DNA from: Halichondria panicea
Taxonomy: Eukaryota; Porifera; Demospongiae; Suberitida; Halichondriidae
Direction of reading: 5' to 3'
DNA: 64,000 nucleotides
Assembly: GCF_963675165.1 (NCBI RefSeq)
Contig: NC_087381.1
Coordinates: forward strand, 6,635,378-6,699,377
Part shown: positions 43,901 to 55,900 of the stretch, in pieces
Layout of the letters: the number at the start of each line of letters is the position of its first letter
Numbering within the stretch: position 1 is the stretch's first letter
Position numbers and translations under genes: made by a program
Notes under the pieces: generated by a model
Told to the model about the DNA's origin: nothing
Database searches by the model: none
What the model saw: the letters and a program-made list of their open reading frames with translations, nothing else

Positions 43901-46900
43901 TAATGAGCATTCGCGCTCATTCCCCACGTGTGAGAAAATAATATCCAAGATCCAGATCCAGATCCTCCTGGCAGAATAATCTTTTTCTTGAGGGCCTGGT
44001 AAGCCACAAAACACTACCATATAACAACAATATGCATGTACACAAGTCTTTTCTTCTCAATAGATATCATATATACACTGAACTCCAGATCCTGGAAGAA
44101 TCAATTTTCTTCTTTCTTGAGGCCCTGGTAAGCCACATATAAGTAACAACAATAGATGCATGTAAATAAGTCTTTTCTTCTCAGTGAGTTTATATAGATA
44201 AGCTAACTTTAATGTAAAATTCATTATAAACACTTGAGCGAAAGCATAACATGGCGAGAGGCATTAGCAAGCGCACGCTTGCAACACTTGTTATTTTTAG
44301 TGATGGCATTAATTTGAGAATAGTAGCCCATGCTGTAAATATTTTGATGTTTTGATTTAGTTTCCTTTCATCAGTTGATTGTTCACTTAAAATGTAAACC
44401 TTTGGGTAACTCCATTACTATTTATGGTTTCACGGTCGGAAAAGCAATCCACACCACAGAGGCAAATTATTCCTGCTTAGAATAGTTGACTAACCTCCGA
44501 ATAAAGGACAGTTTGAGAGTTTTGTCCTCTGGTTGGAGGTTAATTCTTATCGAAGACTGTTTCAGCGTGCATATGTACAATTGACTCCTTCACACTCACA
44601 AGAATTGCTTTGGAGAAGTGCTGCTGGAGCTCATGCCAACTCAACCTGCTTTCACCATCCACCACCAACCCATTATTATATCTTGTTTGCGTGTTTCTTC
44701 CATATTATACTTACACAATTTCAAGTAGAATTGCATAAGACACCCACCCAGAATGATGAGTTTGAGCAAGTAGCTAAATGTTCAAAGCAGTTTAATGAGT
44801 AGCTAGTTAGACCAAAGGTTAGACTCTACTCTTTGCTGGTACCAAGAGCAGAACTTGTCTTATAATTATCTCCAAACAATATCAATGCCTACATGATACC
44901 TTGCCTTCATACCTTGCCTTCATTGGTTTGCTGTTCTTTGTGTATAGAGAATATATACTTGATATAATACAACTATCTGGAAATAATTTTTATGACCTAC
45001 AATGTGTCCATCACATCATGAGTAACGAATACTTCTCACGTATTCAGTGAAACTAACTTTCCCTAGCTACCATGTTATTAACTAATGATTGTATTTTGTG
45101 TCACTCACTGTCTGTGGTAACTGCTATCAGTGAAATAGAACAATACATTATTATACTATAATTATAGCCACCTCTATGGGGTGCCAAATGTTTCAAAATT
45201 AAAAAAATTGCCGTATTTATAATTATATCTATGTGTGTATTTATAAATCCATGTCCAGATATATAATATCTATACTCAGATTTATAAATCCAGATCCATT
45301 CATATATCCATGCTCAGATTTATATAGACCACACCCATATTTATATATCTATGTGTCCAGATTTATAAATTCACACCCATGCAGATTTATAAATCCATGT
45401 CCAGATTTATAAATCCACACCCAGATTTATATTATAATGCCAGTCATGTGATACTCATGTAATTAATAGCTAGTGCAAAGGTAGCCTCGAATCCACGCCG
45501 ATTAAAATCGGCCTGGTCTCAAGGCTAGTGCAAAGGAGGCTGGAACCACTTGACCCCCACTTGCATAGCACGGAGGTGACCTAGCGTTCAATTGGAGACA
45601 GATTGGCCTGGGATTGAGGCTAATACAGCACTAGCCTCCTTCACAAGACCTCAAAAAGGAGGCCTGCTATACTGACTGCTTGTGCATGCGCAAAATTATT
45701 GGATAATTTCCCCGTAATGTTTCCCATTACACTGAATTTTTACCTGAATTATAATTATCCTGAACAACATAATTATACAGACAAAGAATACTCTTTATAA
45801 AGTCAGACACAGAGCTAAATAATATAGCTAGGTAGCTAGAGACAGAGCTGTATTGGTTACAGCAGCAATTTCTTTCTGATAGAGTCGACTTTCACTAAGA
45901 TTAGTGTCAGATGGGCGTGGCCTATCCATATAGGCTATTGTCAGCCTTCCCTCCGATCAGAGGATTGTTATCCACACTGTTGCAGGCTGTGAGTCCTTTG
46001 TTAACATAGCAGGCTAAGGGTAGCTATTAGAATGCTATCACACGGGCTATAAACCTTCACAATCGCACTTCTATCCACTTTCTTCAATCCACTTCCGTTC
46101 GTTGTAACGTCATTGTTTTACTGAGCATTATACGATTTTTTTTTTTTTTTTTTTTCTTTATAATGTTTGATGCAGAGGAAGCATACAGGATATGACAAGG
46201 TAGCTAAATGAAGCTAATAATGAAGTCAGTCCATAACCAAAAAGTAAAGGTGCAGGTGCAGGTGTACTTAAGTGAAAAAAAGAAAAAAGGAAAAAATGTT
46301 AACTTATTGCTATAATTTTGACAGGGATAATTTAAAAGCAGATGGGCTAGGGCTACTGATAACATTTAGGGGAAGGGAATTCCAAATGGGGATTACGCTT
46401 ACAAAAAAGGAATGTCTATGGGCTAGGGTTTTAACATATATGGTTTAAAAATAATTTGATTATGAGGGTGACGGGGGGAAGGGCGAGGATGGAGGGTGAA
46501 AACATTGGGAGATATTATAGTTAATTATTAAGTATATTAAAGCAGACTTTCAGTTTTTGGTTTTTCCTTCGAGATGACAGAGGTTTCCAGTTTAAGGAGG
46601 CAAGCAGGTCAGGGTATTCTGCCCTCCACTGCTTCGTTACAATTTTCCCTGCAAATTTTTGGACGCTTTCCAGTTTTTTTATATCTGTGTGGTGATGAGG
46701 GTCCCAGACTGCACCGCAATAGTCTAACTTAGGCAGAACAGCCGTGCGGTAGATCTGGTTCCTGATCTGAGGTGGTGATTTATGGAACTTGCGATAGATG
46801 AAGCCAAGATGTTGTTTGGCCTTCTTGCAGGTGTTGTGTATGTGACATGCCCATTTTAGATCATTATTGATAGTAACACCAAGGTACTTTACAGTATCAC

Positions 46901-49900
46901 ATGGGGAGATCCGATGGTTGTTTATATCTATATTCATTAGGATAGTGCGTGTAGAGCGAGTTATTGTAAGCAGTTTGGTCTTGGAGTGGTTTGCTGTGAG
47001 GCCGTGAGATTGCATCCAGGGGTTTATTTCATTGACGTCTCCCTGTAGGTCCTGAGTTTCAATTGTCGAGTTTATGGGCTTGTAGAGAAGGATATCGTCT
47101 GCGTATAGAATGAGTTTGGCATTGGTGGACAGGTTGATGTTAGCAATTGAGTTCATGAAAATGTTGAATAATAGCGGTCCTAAGATTGACCCTTGTGGGA
47201 CACCTGAGGTCACTGCAACAGGGTCTGACATAGTTCCCTCCAGGACTACCCTTTGCTCTCTGTTGGTAAGATAGTCTTTTATCCAATGCAGTAGGTTGCC
47301 ACAAATGCCTACGACTTGGAGAGAGGATATGATCTGTGGGTGGGGTACTGAGTCAAATGCTTTCTTGACGTCAAAGAACACAGTTGCCACTTGGTGATCA
47401 TTTTCTAGAAGTTTGTGCCAGTCGTTAGTGACAGATAGGAGGGCTTCTTGAGTTGAAGATTTTGGTCTGAAGCCAAACTGGCAGTTTGACAGGAGCTTGT
47501 TTGAGTATAAGAACTTTGAGATTCTCTTGTGTACAATCCTTTCCAAAGCTTTTGAGATTAATGATAGGAGAGATATCGGTCGGTAGTTGCTAGGAGAAGT
47601 TGGATCCCCATCCTTCAGAATAGGAGTAACATTGGAGACTTTCCACAGGTCAGGGACTCTGCTTTGCTTGAGCGATCTATTGAATATCTTGGTGATTGTT
47701 GGGGAAATAGCAGTAGCAGTCCCTCGGATCATCTGGCTAGAAATGCCATCCGGACCGGAGGCAGTGTTTGGTTTGCAAGAAGATAAGAGATGGTGGACTT
47801 CCTCTTGGGTGCACTCAATGTCACTGAGTGAGCAGTTAGGTGTTGACATTTCCTCAGGAGTACTGCAGGATGCAGTTGGTGAGGTAAAGAATGAGGCAAA
47901 TGCACTGTTCAGCATGTCAGCTTTTTCGAGCGAGGTTGTTGCTGTAGAATTATTGTTTTTCAGTTCAGCTGGTGTCCTGTTTTTTGACGGAGAGAGTTTG
48001 TTGTATGCTGACCAGAAATCTCTAGGGGAATTCAGTTTTCCTGCTAGGCACTTAAAGAATTTGGATTTTGCAGATCTCAGGGCAGCCAACGTTTTGTTCC
48101 GAGCACTGGTGTACTTGGACCATGCTAGCTCTGATTTGAGTAGCTTAGCTTGTTTGAAGAGTTTGAGTTTTCTTTTAACAGCATTCATGAGGTTGTTTGT
48201 AAGATAAGGTAGACGATGCCTGTGTTTGATGGTTTTGGATGGGATTGTTTTAGACATAGTGAGTGTAAAAAAATCTAGCCATTGTGTCCAGAGAGTGTTA
48301 ACATCATCCGAGGGGAAGGACTCAGTAGAGAGACATTGAAGAATGGCCTTAGCTTCATCAAAGTTCGCTTTTTTGTATAGCCATATCTTGCGTTGGCGAT
48401 TTTTGCTGGAGTGAGTGGTCATTTTATTTATTCTTAGCAGGACAGTGTTGTGGTCCGAGCCCGGCACAGGAGGTTGAACAAAGCATGAGATATCGGGTAG
48501 TTGTTCAGACACGTAGATATGGTCTATGAGTGTGGTTGAGGTAGTAGACTCCCTTGTGGGAGAAGTGACTACCTGCTTGAGGCCGAACTTGGTCTGAATT
48601 GAGCAGAGTTGTGAGTGGTTTGGATTGCTTATCAGATCAATGTTGAAATCACCAGTGAGTATAAGGTTACTTAGTTTTGGTGCTGATAGTTCTTCCAGTG
48701 AGGATTCAAGTTCATCAAGGTTTGACGAGTCTGATGATGGAGGTCTGTAGTATATTCCAAAGGTGATGGTCTTTCCTCTCAACTTGAGGTCAACTAGCAG
48801 TAATTCAATTCTGGGATGGTTTAGGTGAACTGTATTCATGACTGATTCGTGGGTATACATTGCACGATGATATCCAGAGTCCCCATTCTGGGGATTATGT
48901 GGCGCATGCGCAAACAGTGATACCAGGCCCTCTCTTCGAGGAAGAGCGGCCTGGGATCGAGGCTAATACAGCACAGGCTTGAAGTACATGATTGTCTAGT
49001 GACCTTAATTAGCTAAGGTCAACTGGTTCCAGCCTCCTCTGCAACCTATTAATCATGTGAGTATCACTTGACTGACATTATAATATAAATCTAGATGTGG
49101 ATTTATAAATCTCTTGGCATCGATTTATAAATCTGGGCAATATAAATCTGAGTATAGACAGGGGCGTTTCTAGAGATTGAAGCAGAAGGGTGCTCAAAAG
49201 TACAGAAAAAAAATGGAGCCGCGCGCATAGCGCGCGCGATTTTACGCCCCCGCATTTATTGCGGCGTATCTTTCATACATCCAGCTCCTCCCCCATGCAG
49301 CCTTGCAGCAAAAAAGTACAGCACACTTCCCAAGAAAAGAGCGGCTCCTACTATTCTCCTCTAGAGCTTCTCTCTTCCATTCTAGTTCTGTTACTATGTT
49401 ACTAGACAAAGCATCTAGCTACAATAATTTTTCTGTGTATCTTCTTGTAAATGACAATAATTATAATGTATAATGTTGTAGTTTGTAGCCCAGAGTAATC
49501 TATAGTACCGGTACTATAGCTCATAGTTCCCTGCTAAATACACTCAAATGGGATCTAATGCATGCATAGCGTGATAATAAGACATAATTATGAGTCAGTC
49601 ATCTTGTAGGATCTCCATGCACTATTCTTCTGGGGTACATCCTAGCAAACTGGTCAATCACAATGGGGATGTCCAGTCATTCTAGTTTGCAAAAGTGAAG
49701 TTTTGATGACACAAAAAAAATGAATTTATATGGTGCTATATGGGCGAAATCCCAAGTGTCGCTTTAAATAGAGGGTCACCTTAAATCGAGGTTTTACGGT
49801 AGTCCCTTCTTGTGCCTATAAAGTTCTTAGAAAATGGTGGGCGTATTTTCACGAGGGTACGATACATGGACCAATGCATGTGCTGTTAACTTTTTTCTAG

Positions 49901-52900
49901 TGTCCATAATTTACTTGTATCCACAGTTGCAGTGAATGAGGCTGGAGACACTCCCCTCTCCCTTGAGTGTTCCCGTGGTGACCTGGAGATGGTCAAGGCT
50001 CTCATCAACAAGCATGTTGATCCAAATAGTAAGTGTGTATCAGTGCTGTTACGATGTTGATATTGGTCTTCCACAGAGCCGGTCAACAAGGCTGGTGACA
50101 CTCCACTCTCTCTGGCCTACAAAAACAGACACTTGGAGATTATCAAATATCTCGCTCAAGAACATCAGTGTGACCCAAAATGTGCGTGTGCTGCAAAGTA
50201 AACTGTTAACTTTCTAGTGTCTGCAATTTGCAGTGGCGTAGGCAGAGGGGGGGCTGAGGGGCTAGAGCCCCCCCCCCCTTTTGTGCTTTATAAACTCTTG
50301 AATTACCGCGGTCTGTCCATGTATTTTGCATGCATAGTTACTAGAATGATGTCATTGAATGGAAATGTGGGCAGGGCCATCTAATGCGCATGCTGACTGC
50401 TGACAAAGAGTGATGATATTTTTTTAAGGTGTTAAGCTCTGGCCCTGCTCAAATAATTTGAGCCCTGCCCTTCCCAAAATCCTGGCTACGCCACTGATTT
50501 GCTTGTATCCACAGTTGCAGTGAATGAGGCTGGAGACACTCCCCTCTCCCTTGAGTGTTCCCGTGGTGACCTGGAGATGGTCAAGGCTCTCATCAACAAG
50601 CATGTTGATCCAAATAGTAAGTGTTTATCAGTGCTGTTACGTTGTTGATATTGGTCTTCCACAGAGCCAGTCAACAAGGCTGGTGACACTCCACTCTCTC
50701 TGGCCTGTGCTAATGGCCACTTGGACACAGTCATGAACCAGCATCATTGTGATCCTAAAAGTAAGTATTGGTACATAATTATGGTGCATCAATTGCTGCA
50801 TCACTCAGTACACTCGTACATGTCAGCTAACAAGGCTGGTGACACCCCACTCTCTCTGGCCTACAAAAGTGGACACTGGGAAGTGGTCAAGTATCTCGTC
50901 ATCACTCATCACTGTGATACAAAAAGTAAAGTTTGTTCACGGTTGTCAATGAATGACCTGTTGGATTTATCGCACTATTAAATTGCATTTTATTATTGAT
51001 ACCGTAGCTGTAAGTTTGGCTCTATTATTGGCAGTTTTTAATGCTGCAGGCATAATTATTATAAGTGAAAATGATGTACTGGGACTGACTATCAAGCTAA
51101 TTGCATGCTATTGATAATCTTTAATCCATGATTCGTCAATCGCCAAGTTTACCCGCTATAAGTTATACCCTATAGCATGATATATATACTATATATGGGA
51201 CAGATTGCCATTTTCTGGATCTCAGTCAAGACACTAGATAAACTTATTAACCCGAGGCGCGTAGGCGGCCTTGGTTACAGTAGTCTGTCTGTGTGTCTGT
51301 GTGTCTGTGTGTCTGTGTGTATGTCTGTCGCTCAGTTTGGCTTACCTGGTGATTTAGGCATCACAATTATTTTGTACGTAGGGAAACCTGTAGTAAGGCT
51401 TATAAAATTTGGCAGATTTTGCAAAGAAGTCTTTGTTTCGCAGAAAAGGCGAGCTAATTAAAACCTAAGAAGCTTTTTACGTACTACTAAACGCGGCTAT
51501 TATTTAAAACATTAAGTACCATAAGACCTCGATTTAAGGCGACCCTCCAAATATACGGCACCCAGGAGCTTCAGCAATTTTCTGACCTCTATAAAAGTGA
51601 GCGACAGCTGCGTTGACAATTATTTTTTTATTTTGCGTTCTAAATAGAGGAAAATATAGCCACTCCTTAGCCTCGATTGTAGCCCACTGGAAACTCAGTG
51701 TTTTAAGCGGCCTAAAATCGAGGCAAGTAGACTCTATAAAGTTACTTCCAATTAGATGCGACCCTCTAAATATGCGACACCAGGGCTTCAATATATAATT
51801 GTTCAACCTCCGACCTCTGGCTTAAAAAGTGTCGCTTTAAATCAAGATGTTACGGTAGCCCAGCTAGATGAGGCTATTATTGGAAACATAAGCCAATAAT
51901 TACTGTTTGCTTTGTGTGTTTGTGGAAAAGGGTCGATACAATAGAAAGCTAGAATTGTGTCTGGTTTGTCTCTGTTAGCTGACTCTGGGATCCTACTCAA
52001 GGAGCCATACTTCTCTGCATGAGACTCCAGGCTTCTTTGCTGTGATCCTAGTCCACAGTGCATACATCTATCTATGAACCACTAAAACCCTGTTCTCAAA
52101 TGTTTCAGCATGCCTCCTAATCTGGTTTAGCTCCTGAGTTGCTGTGCTAGACAGTTAAGTCATACATGATATTCATTACTACATGCACTGTATTATATCA
52201 CTGTTCTGGTTTCTTTATAATCATGTCACCAGCCGAGGGTTTGCACTTTAGTGCTCTAGTTATTTTTAGTGATGGCATTAATTTTTGTGAACATTCTTTA
52301 ACTGTATTCCGTGGTAAAGTTGTAATCCATGTCACGAACATTAATTTAAGAATAGTAGCCCATGCTGTAAATATTTTGATGTTTTGATTTAGTTTCCTGT
52401 CATCAGTTGGTTGTTCACTTAAAATGTAAACCTTTGGGTAACTCCATAACTATATGGTTTCACGGTCGGAGCAGCAATCCACACCACAGAAGCAAATTAT
52501 TCCTGTCTTAGACTAATTGACTAACCTCCAAATAAAGGACAGTTTTTGAGAGTTTGTCCTCTGGTGGGAGGTAAATTCATATCAAAGACTGTTGCAGCGT
52601 GCATGTGTACAATTGACTCCTTCACACTCACAAGAATTGCTTTGGAGAAGTGCTGCTGGAGCTCATGCCAACTCAATCTGCTTTCACCATCCACCACGTG
52701 CACCAACCCATATATCTTGTTTGTGTGTTTCTTCCATACTCTCACAATTTGAAGTAGAATTGCATAAGACACCCACCCAGAATGATGAGTGTAAGCAAGT
52801 AGCTAAATTAATGTTCAAAGCAGCTTAGTGAGTAGCTAGTTAGACCAAAGGTTAGACTCTACTCTTTGCTAGTATACCAAGAGCAGAACTTGTCTTCAAA

Positions 52901-55900
52901 CAATATCAATTGCCTACAGGATACCTTGCCTTCATTGGTTTGCTGTTCTTTGTGTATAGAGAATGTACTTGATATAATACAACTCTCTAGAAATAATTTT
53001 TATGACCTACAATGCATGTGTCCATCACATCATGAGCAACAAATATTTCTCACGTATTCAGTGAAACTAACTTTCCCTACCATGTTATTAATTTTCTAAT
53101 GATTGTATTTTGTGTCACCTACTGTCTGTTGTAACTGCTATCAGTGAAATAGAACAATACATTATTATACTATAATTATAGCCACCTCGATATGAGGCCG
53201 TGGTATATATTTGATGGACATATATATATTTGAGTAAAATCTCACTGTTTGGGAAAATACGCTTAGTCCCTTCTTGTGCCTATACAGTTCTTAGAGAAAA
53301 TGGTAGGAGTATTTTCACGAGGGTACGATACATAAACCAACGCATGTGCAGTTAACTTTTTTCTAGTATCCATAATTTGTTTGTATCCACAGTGGCAGTG
53401 AATAAGGCTGGAGACACTCCTCTTTCCAGTGCGTGTTACCGTGGTGACCTGGAGATGGTCAAAGCTATCATCAACAAGCATGTTGATCCAAATAGTAAGT
53501 TTATTTATCAGTGCTGTTACGTTGTTGATGGTGGTCTTCCACAGAGCCAGTCAACAAGGCTGGTGACACCCCACTCTCTCTGGCCTACAAAAATGGACAC
53601 TGGGAGGTGGTCAAGTATCTCGCCATCACTCATCACTGTGATACAAAAAGTAAAGTTTGTTCATGGTTGTCAATGAATGACCTGTTGGATTTATCGCACT
53701 ATTAAATTGCATTTTATTATTGATACCGTAGCTGTAAGTTTGGCTCTATTATTGGCAGTTTTTAATGCTGCAGGCATAATTATTATAAGTGAAAATGATG
53801 TACTGGGACTGACTATCAAGCTAATTGCATGCTATTGGTAATCTTTAATCCATGATTCGTCAATCGCCAAGTTTACCCGCTATAAGTTATACCCTATAGC
53901 ATGATATATAATTATAGTATGGGACAGATTGCCATTTTCTGGATCTCAGTCAAGACACTAGATAAACTTATTAACCCGAGGCGCGTAGGCGGCCTCGGTT
54001 ACAGTAGTCTGTCTGTGTGTCTGTGTGTCTGTGTGTCCGTGTGTATGTCTGTCGCTCAGTTTGGCTTACCTGGTGATTTAGGCATCACAATTATTTTGTA
54101 CGTAGGGAAACTTGTAGTAAGGCTTATAAAATTTGGCAGATTTTGCAAAGAAGTCTTTGTTTCGCAGAAAAGGCGAGCTAAACCTAAGAAGCTTTTTACG
54201 TACTACTAAACGCGGCTATTATTTAAAACATTAAGTACTATAAGACCTCGATTTAAGGCGACCCTCCAAATATGCGGCACCCAGGAGCTTCAGCAATTTT
54301 CTGACCTCTATAAAAGTGAGCGACAGCTGCGTTGACAATTATTTTTTTATTTTGCGTTCTAAATAGAGGAAAATATAGCCACTCCTTAGCCTCGATTGTA
54401 GCCCACTGGAAACTCAGTGTTTTAAGCGGCCTAAAATCGAGGCAAGTAGACTCTATAAAGTTACTTCCAATTAGATGCGACCCTCTAAATATGCGACACC
54501 AGGGCTTCAATATATAATTGTTCAACCTCCGACCTCTGGCTTAAAAAGTGTCGCTTTAAATCAAGATGTTACGGTAGCCCAGCTAGATGAGGCTATTATT
54601 GGAAACATAAGCCAATAATTACTGTTTGCTTTGTGTGTTTGTGGAAAAGGGTCGATACAATAGAAAGCTAGAATTGTGTCTGGTTTGTCTCTGTTAGCTG
54701 ACTCTGGGATCCTACTCAAGGAGCCATACTTCTCTGCATGAGACTCCAGGCTTCTTTGCTGTGATCCTAGTCCACAGTGCATACATCTATCTATGAACCA
54801 CTAAAACCCTGTTCTCAAATGTTTCAGCATGCCTCCTAATCTGGTTTAGCTCCTGAGTTGCTGTGCTAGACAGTTAAGTCATACATGATATTCATTACTA
54901 CATGCACTGTATTATATCACTGTTCTGGTTTCTTTATAATCATGTCACCAGCCGAGGGTTTGCACTTTAGTGCTCTAGTTATTTTTAGTGATGGCATTAA
55001 TTTTTGTGAACATTCTTTAACTGTATTCCGTGGTAAAGTTGTAATCCATGTCACGAACATTAATTTAAGAATAGTAGCCCATGCTGTAAATATTTTGATG
55101 TTTTGATTTAGTTTCCTGTCATCAGTTGGTTGTTCACTTAAAATGTAAACCTTTGGGTAACTCCATAACTATATGGTTTCACGGTCGGAGCAGCAATCCA
55201 CACCACAGAAGCAAATTATTCCTGTCTTAGACTAATTGACTAACCTCCAAATAAAGGACAGTTTTTGAGAGTTTGTCCTCTGGTGGGAGGTAAATTCATA
55301 TCAAAGACTGTTGCAGCGTGCATGTGTACAATTGACTCCTTCACACTCACAAGAATTGCTTTGGAGAAGTGCTGCTGGAGCTCATGCCAACTCAATCTGC
55401 TTTCACCATCCACCACGTGCACCAACCCATATATCTTGTTTGTGTGTTTCTTCCATACTCTCACAATTTGAAGTAGAATTGCATAAGACACCCACCCAGA
55501 ATGATGAGTGTAAGCAAGTAGCTAAATTAATGTTCAAAGCAGTTTAGTGAGTAGCTAGTTAGACCAAAGGTTAGACTCTACTCTTTGCTAGTATACCAAG
55601 AGCAGAACTTGTCTTCAAACAATATCAATTGCCTACAGGATACCTTGCCTTCATTGGTTTGCTGTTCTTTGTGTATAGAGAATGTACTTGATATAATACA
55701 ACTCTCTAGAAATAATTTTTATGACCTACAATGCATGTGTCCATCACATCATGAGCAACAAATATTTCTCACGTATTCAGTGAAACTAACTTTCCCTACC
55801 ATGTTATTAATTTTCTAATGATTGTATTTTGTGTCACCTACTGTCTGTTGTAACTGCTATCAGTGAAATAGAACAATACATTATTATACTATAATTATAG

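Larger units (their letters stand above)
45632..48965. mobile_element. Mutator-like element containing a LINE
   Basis: Left end TAGCCTCCTTCACAAGACC, right end GCGGCCTGGGATCGAGGCTA, flanked by ATACAGCAC on both sides (45623-45631, 48966-48974), a perfect 9-bp duplication. Without the LINE (46137-48857) and its duplicated target it is about 600 bp long. Related sequence is at 62652-63225 and 63518-63711. Confidence 0.85.
45230..49160. mobile_element. outer foldback element of a nested stack
   Basis: The left flank (TATACTCAGATTTATAAATC at about 45270, CAGTCATGTGATACTCATG, AGGAGGCTGGAACCA) reappears inverted at the right (TGGTTCCAGCCTCCT, CATGTGAGTATCACTTGACTG, ATATAAATCTGAGTATAGA at about 49030-49157). 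Both arms contain repeats of AGATTTATAAATCCA. Everything between 45537 and 49030 is younger material inserted between the arms. Confidence 0.7.
40389..50086 (+). repeat. ancestral copy of the 2.7-kb unit, swollen by insertions
   Basis: 40389-41897, 44293-45175 and about 49700-50086 correspond in order to 50831-52261, 52262-53180 and 53250-53554 of the first tandem unit. The gaps hold a microsatellite-bearing repeat (41899-44290) and the nested stack at 45230-49160. Confidence 0.75.
50831..53554 (+). repeat. 2.7-kb tandem unit 1
   Basis: 2724 bp from CAAGGCTGGTGACACCCC in one ankyrin exon to the same point in exon 53545. Contains the rest of one ankyrin exon, a long intron with the CCCGAGGCGCG repeat and nested MITE, one HVDPN-type exon, a 50-nt intron and the start of the next exon. 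Confidence 0.9.

Noticed and set aside
47587-48207. 206-codon plus-strand frame opposite the LINE
   Set aside because: Antisense shadow of the reverse transcriptase frame.
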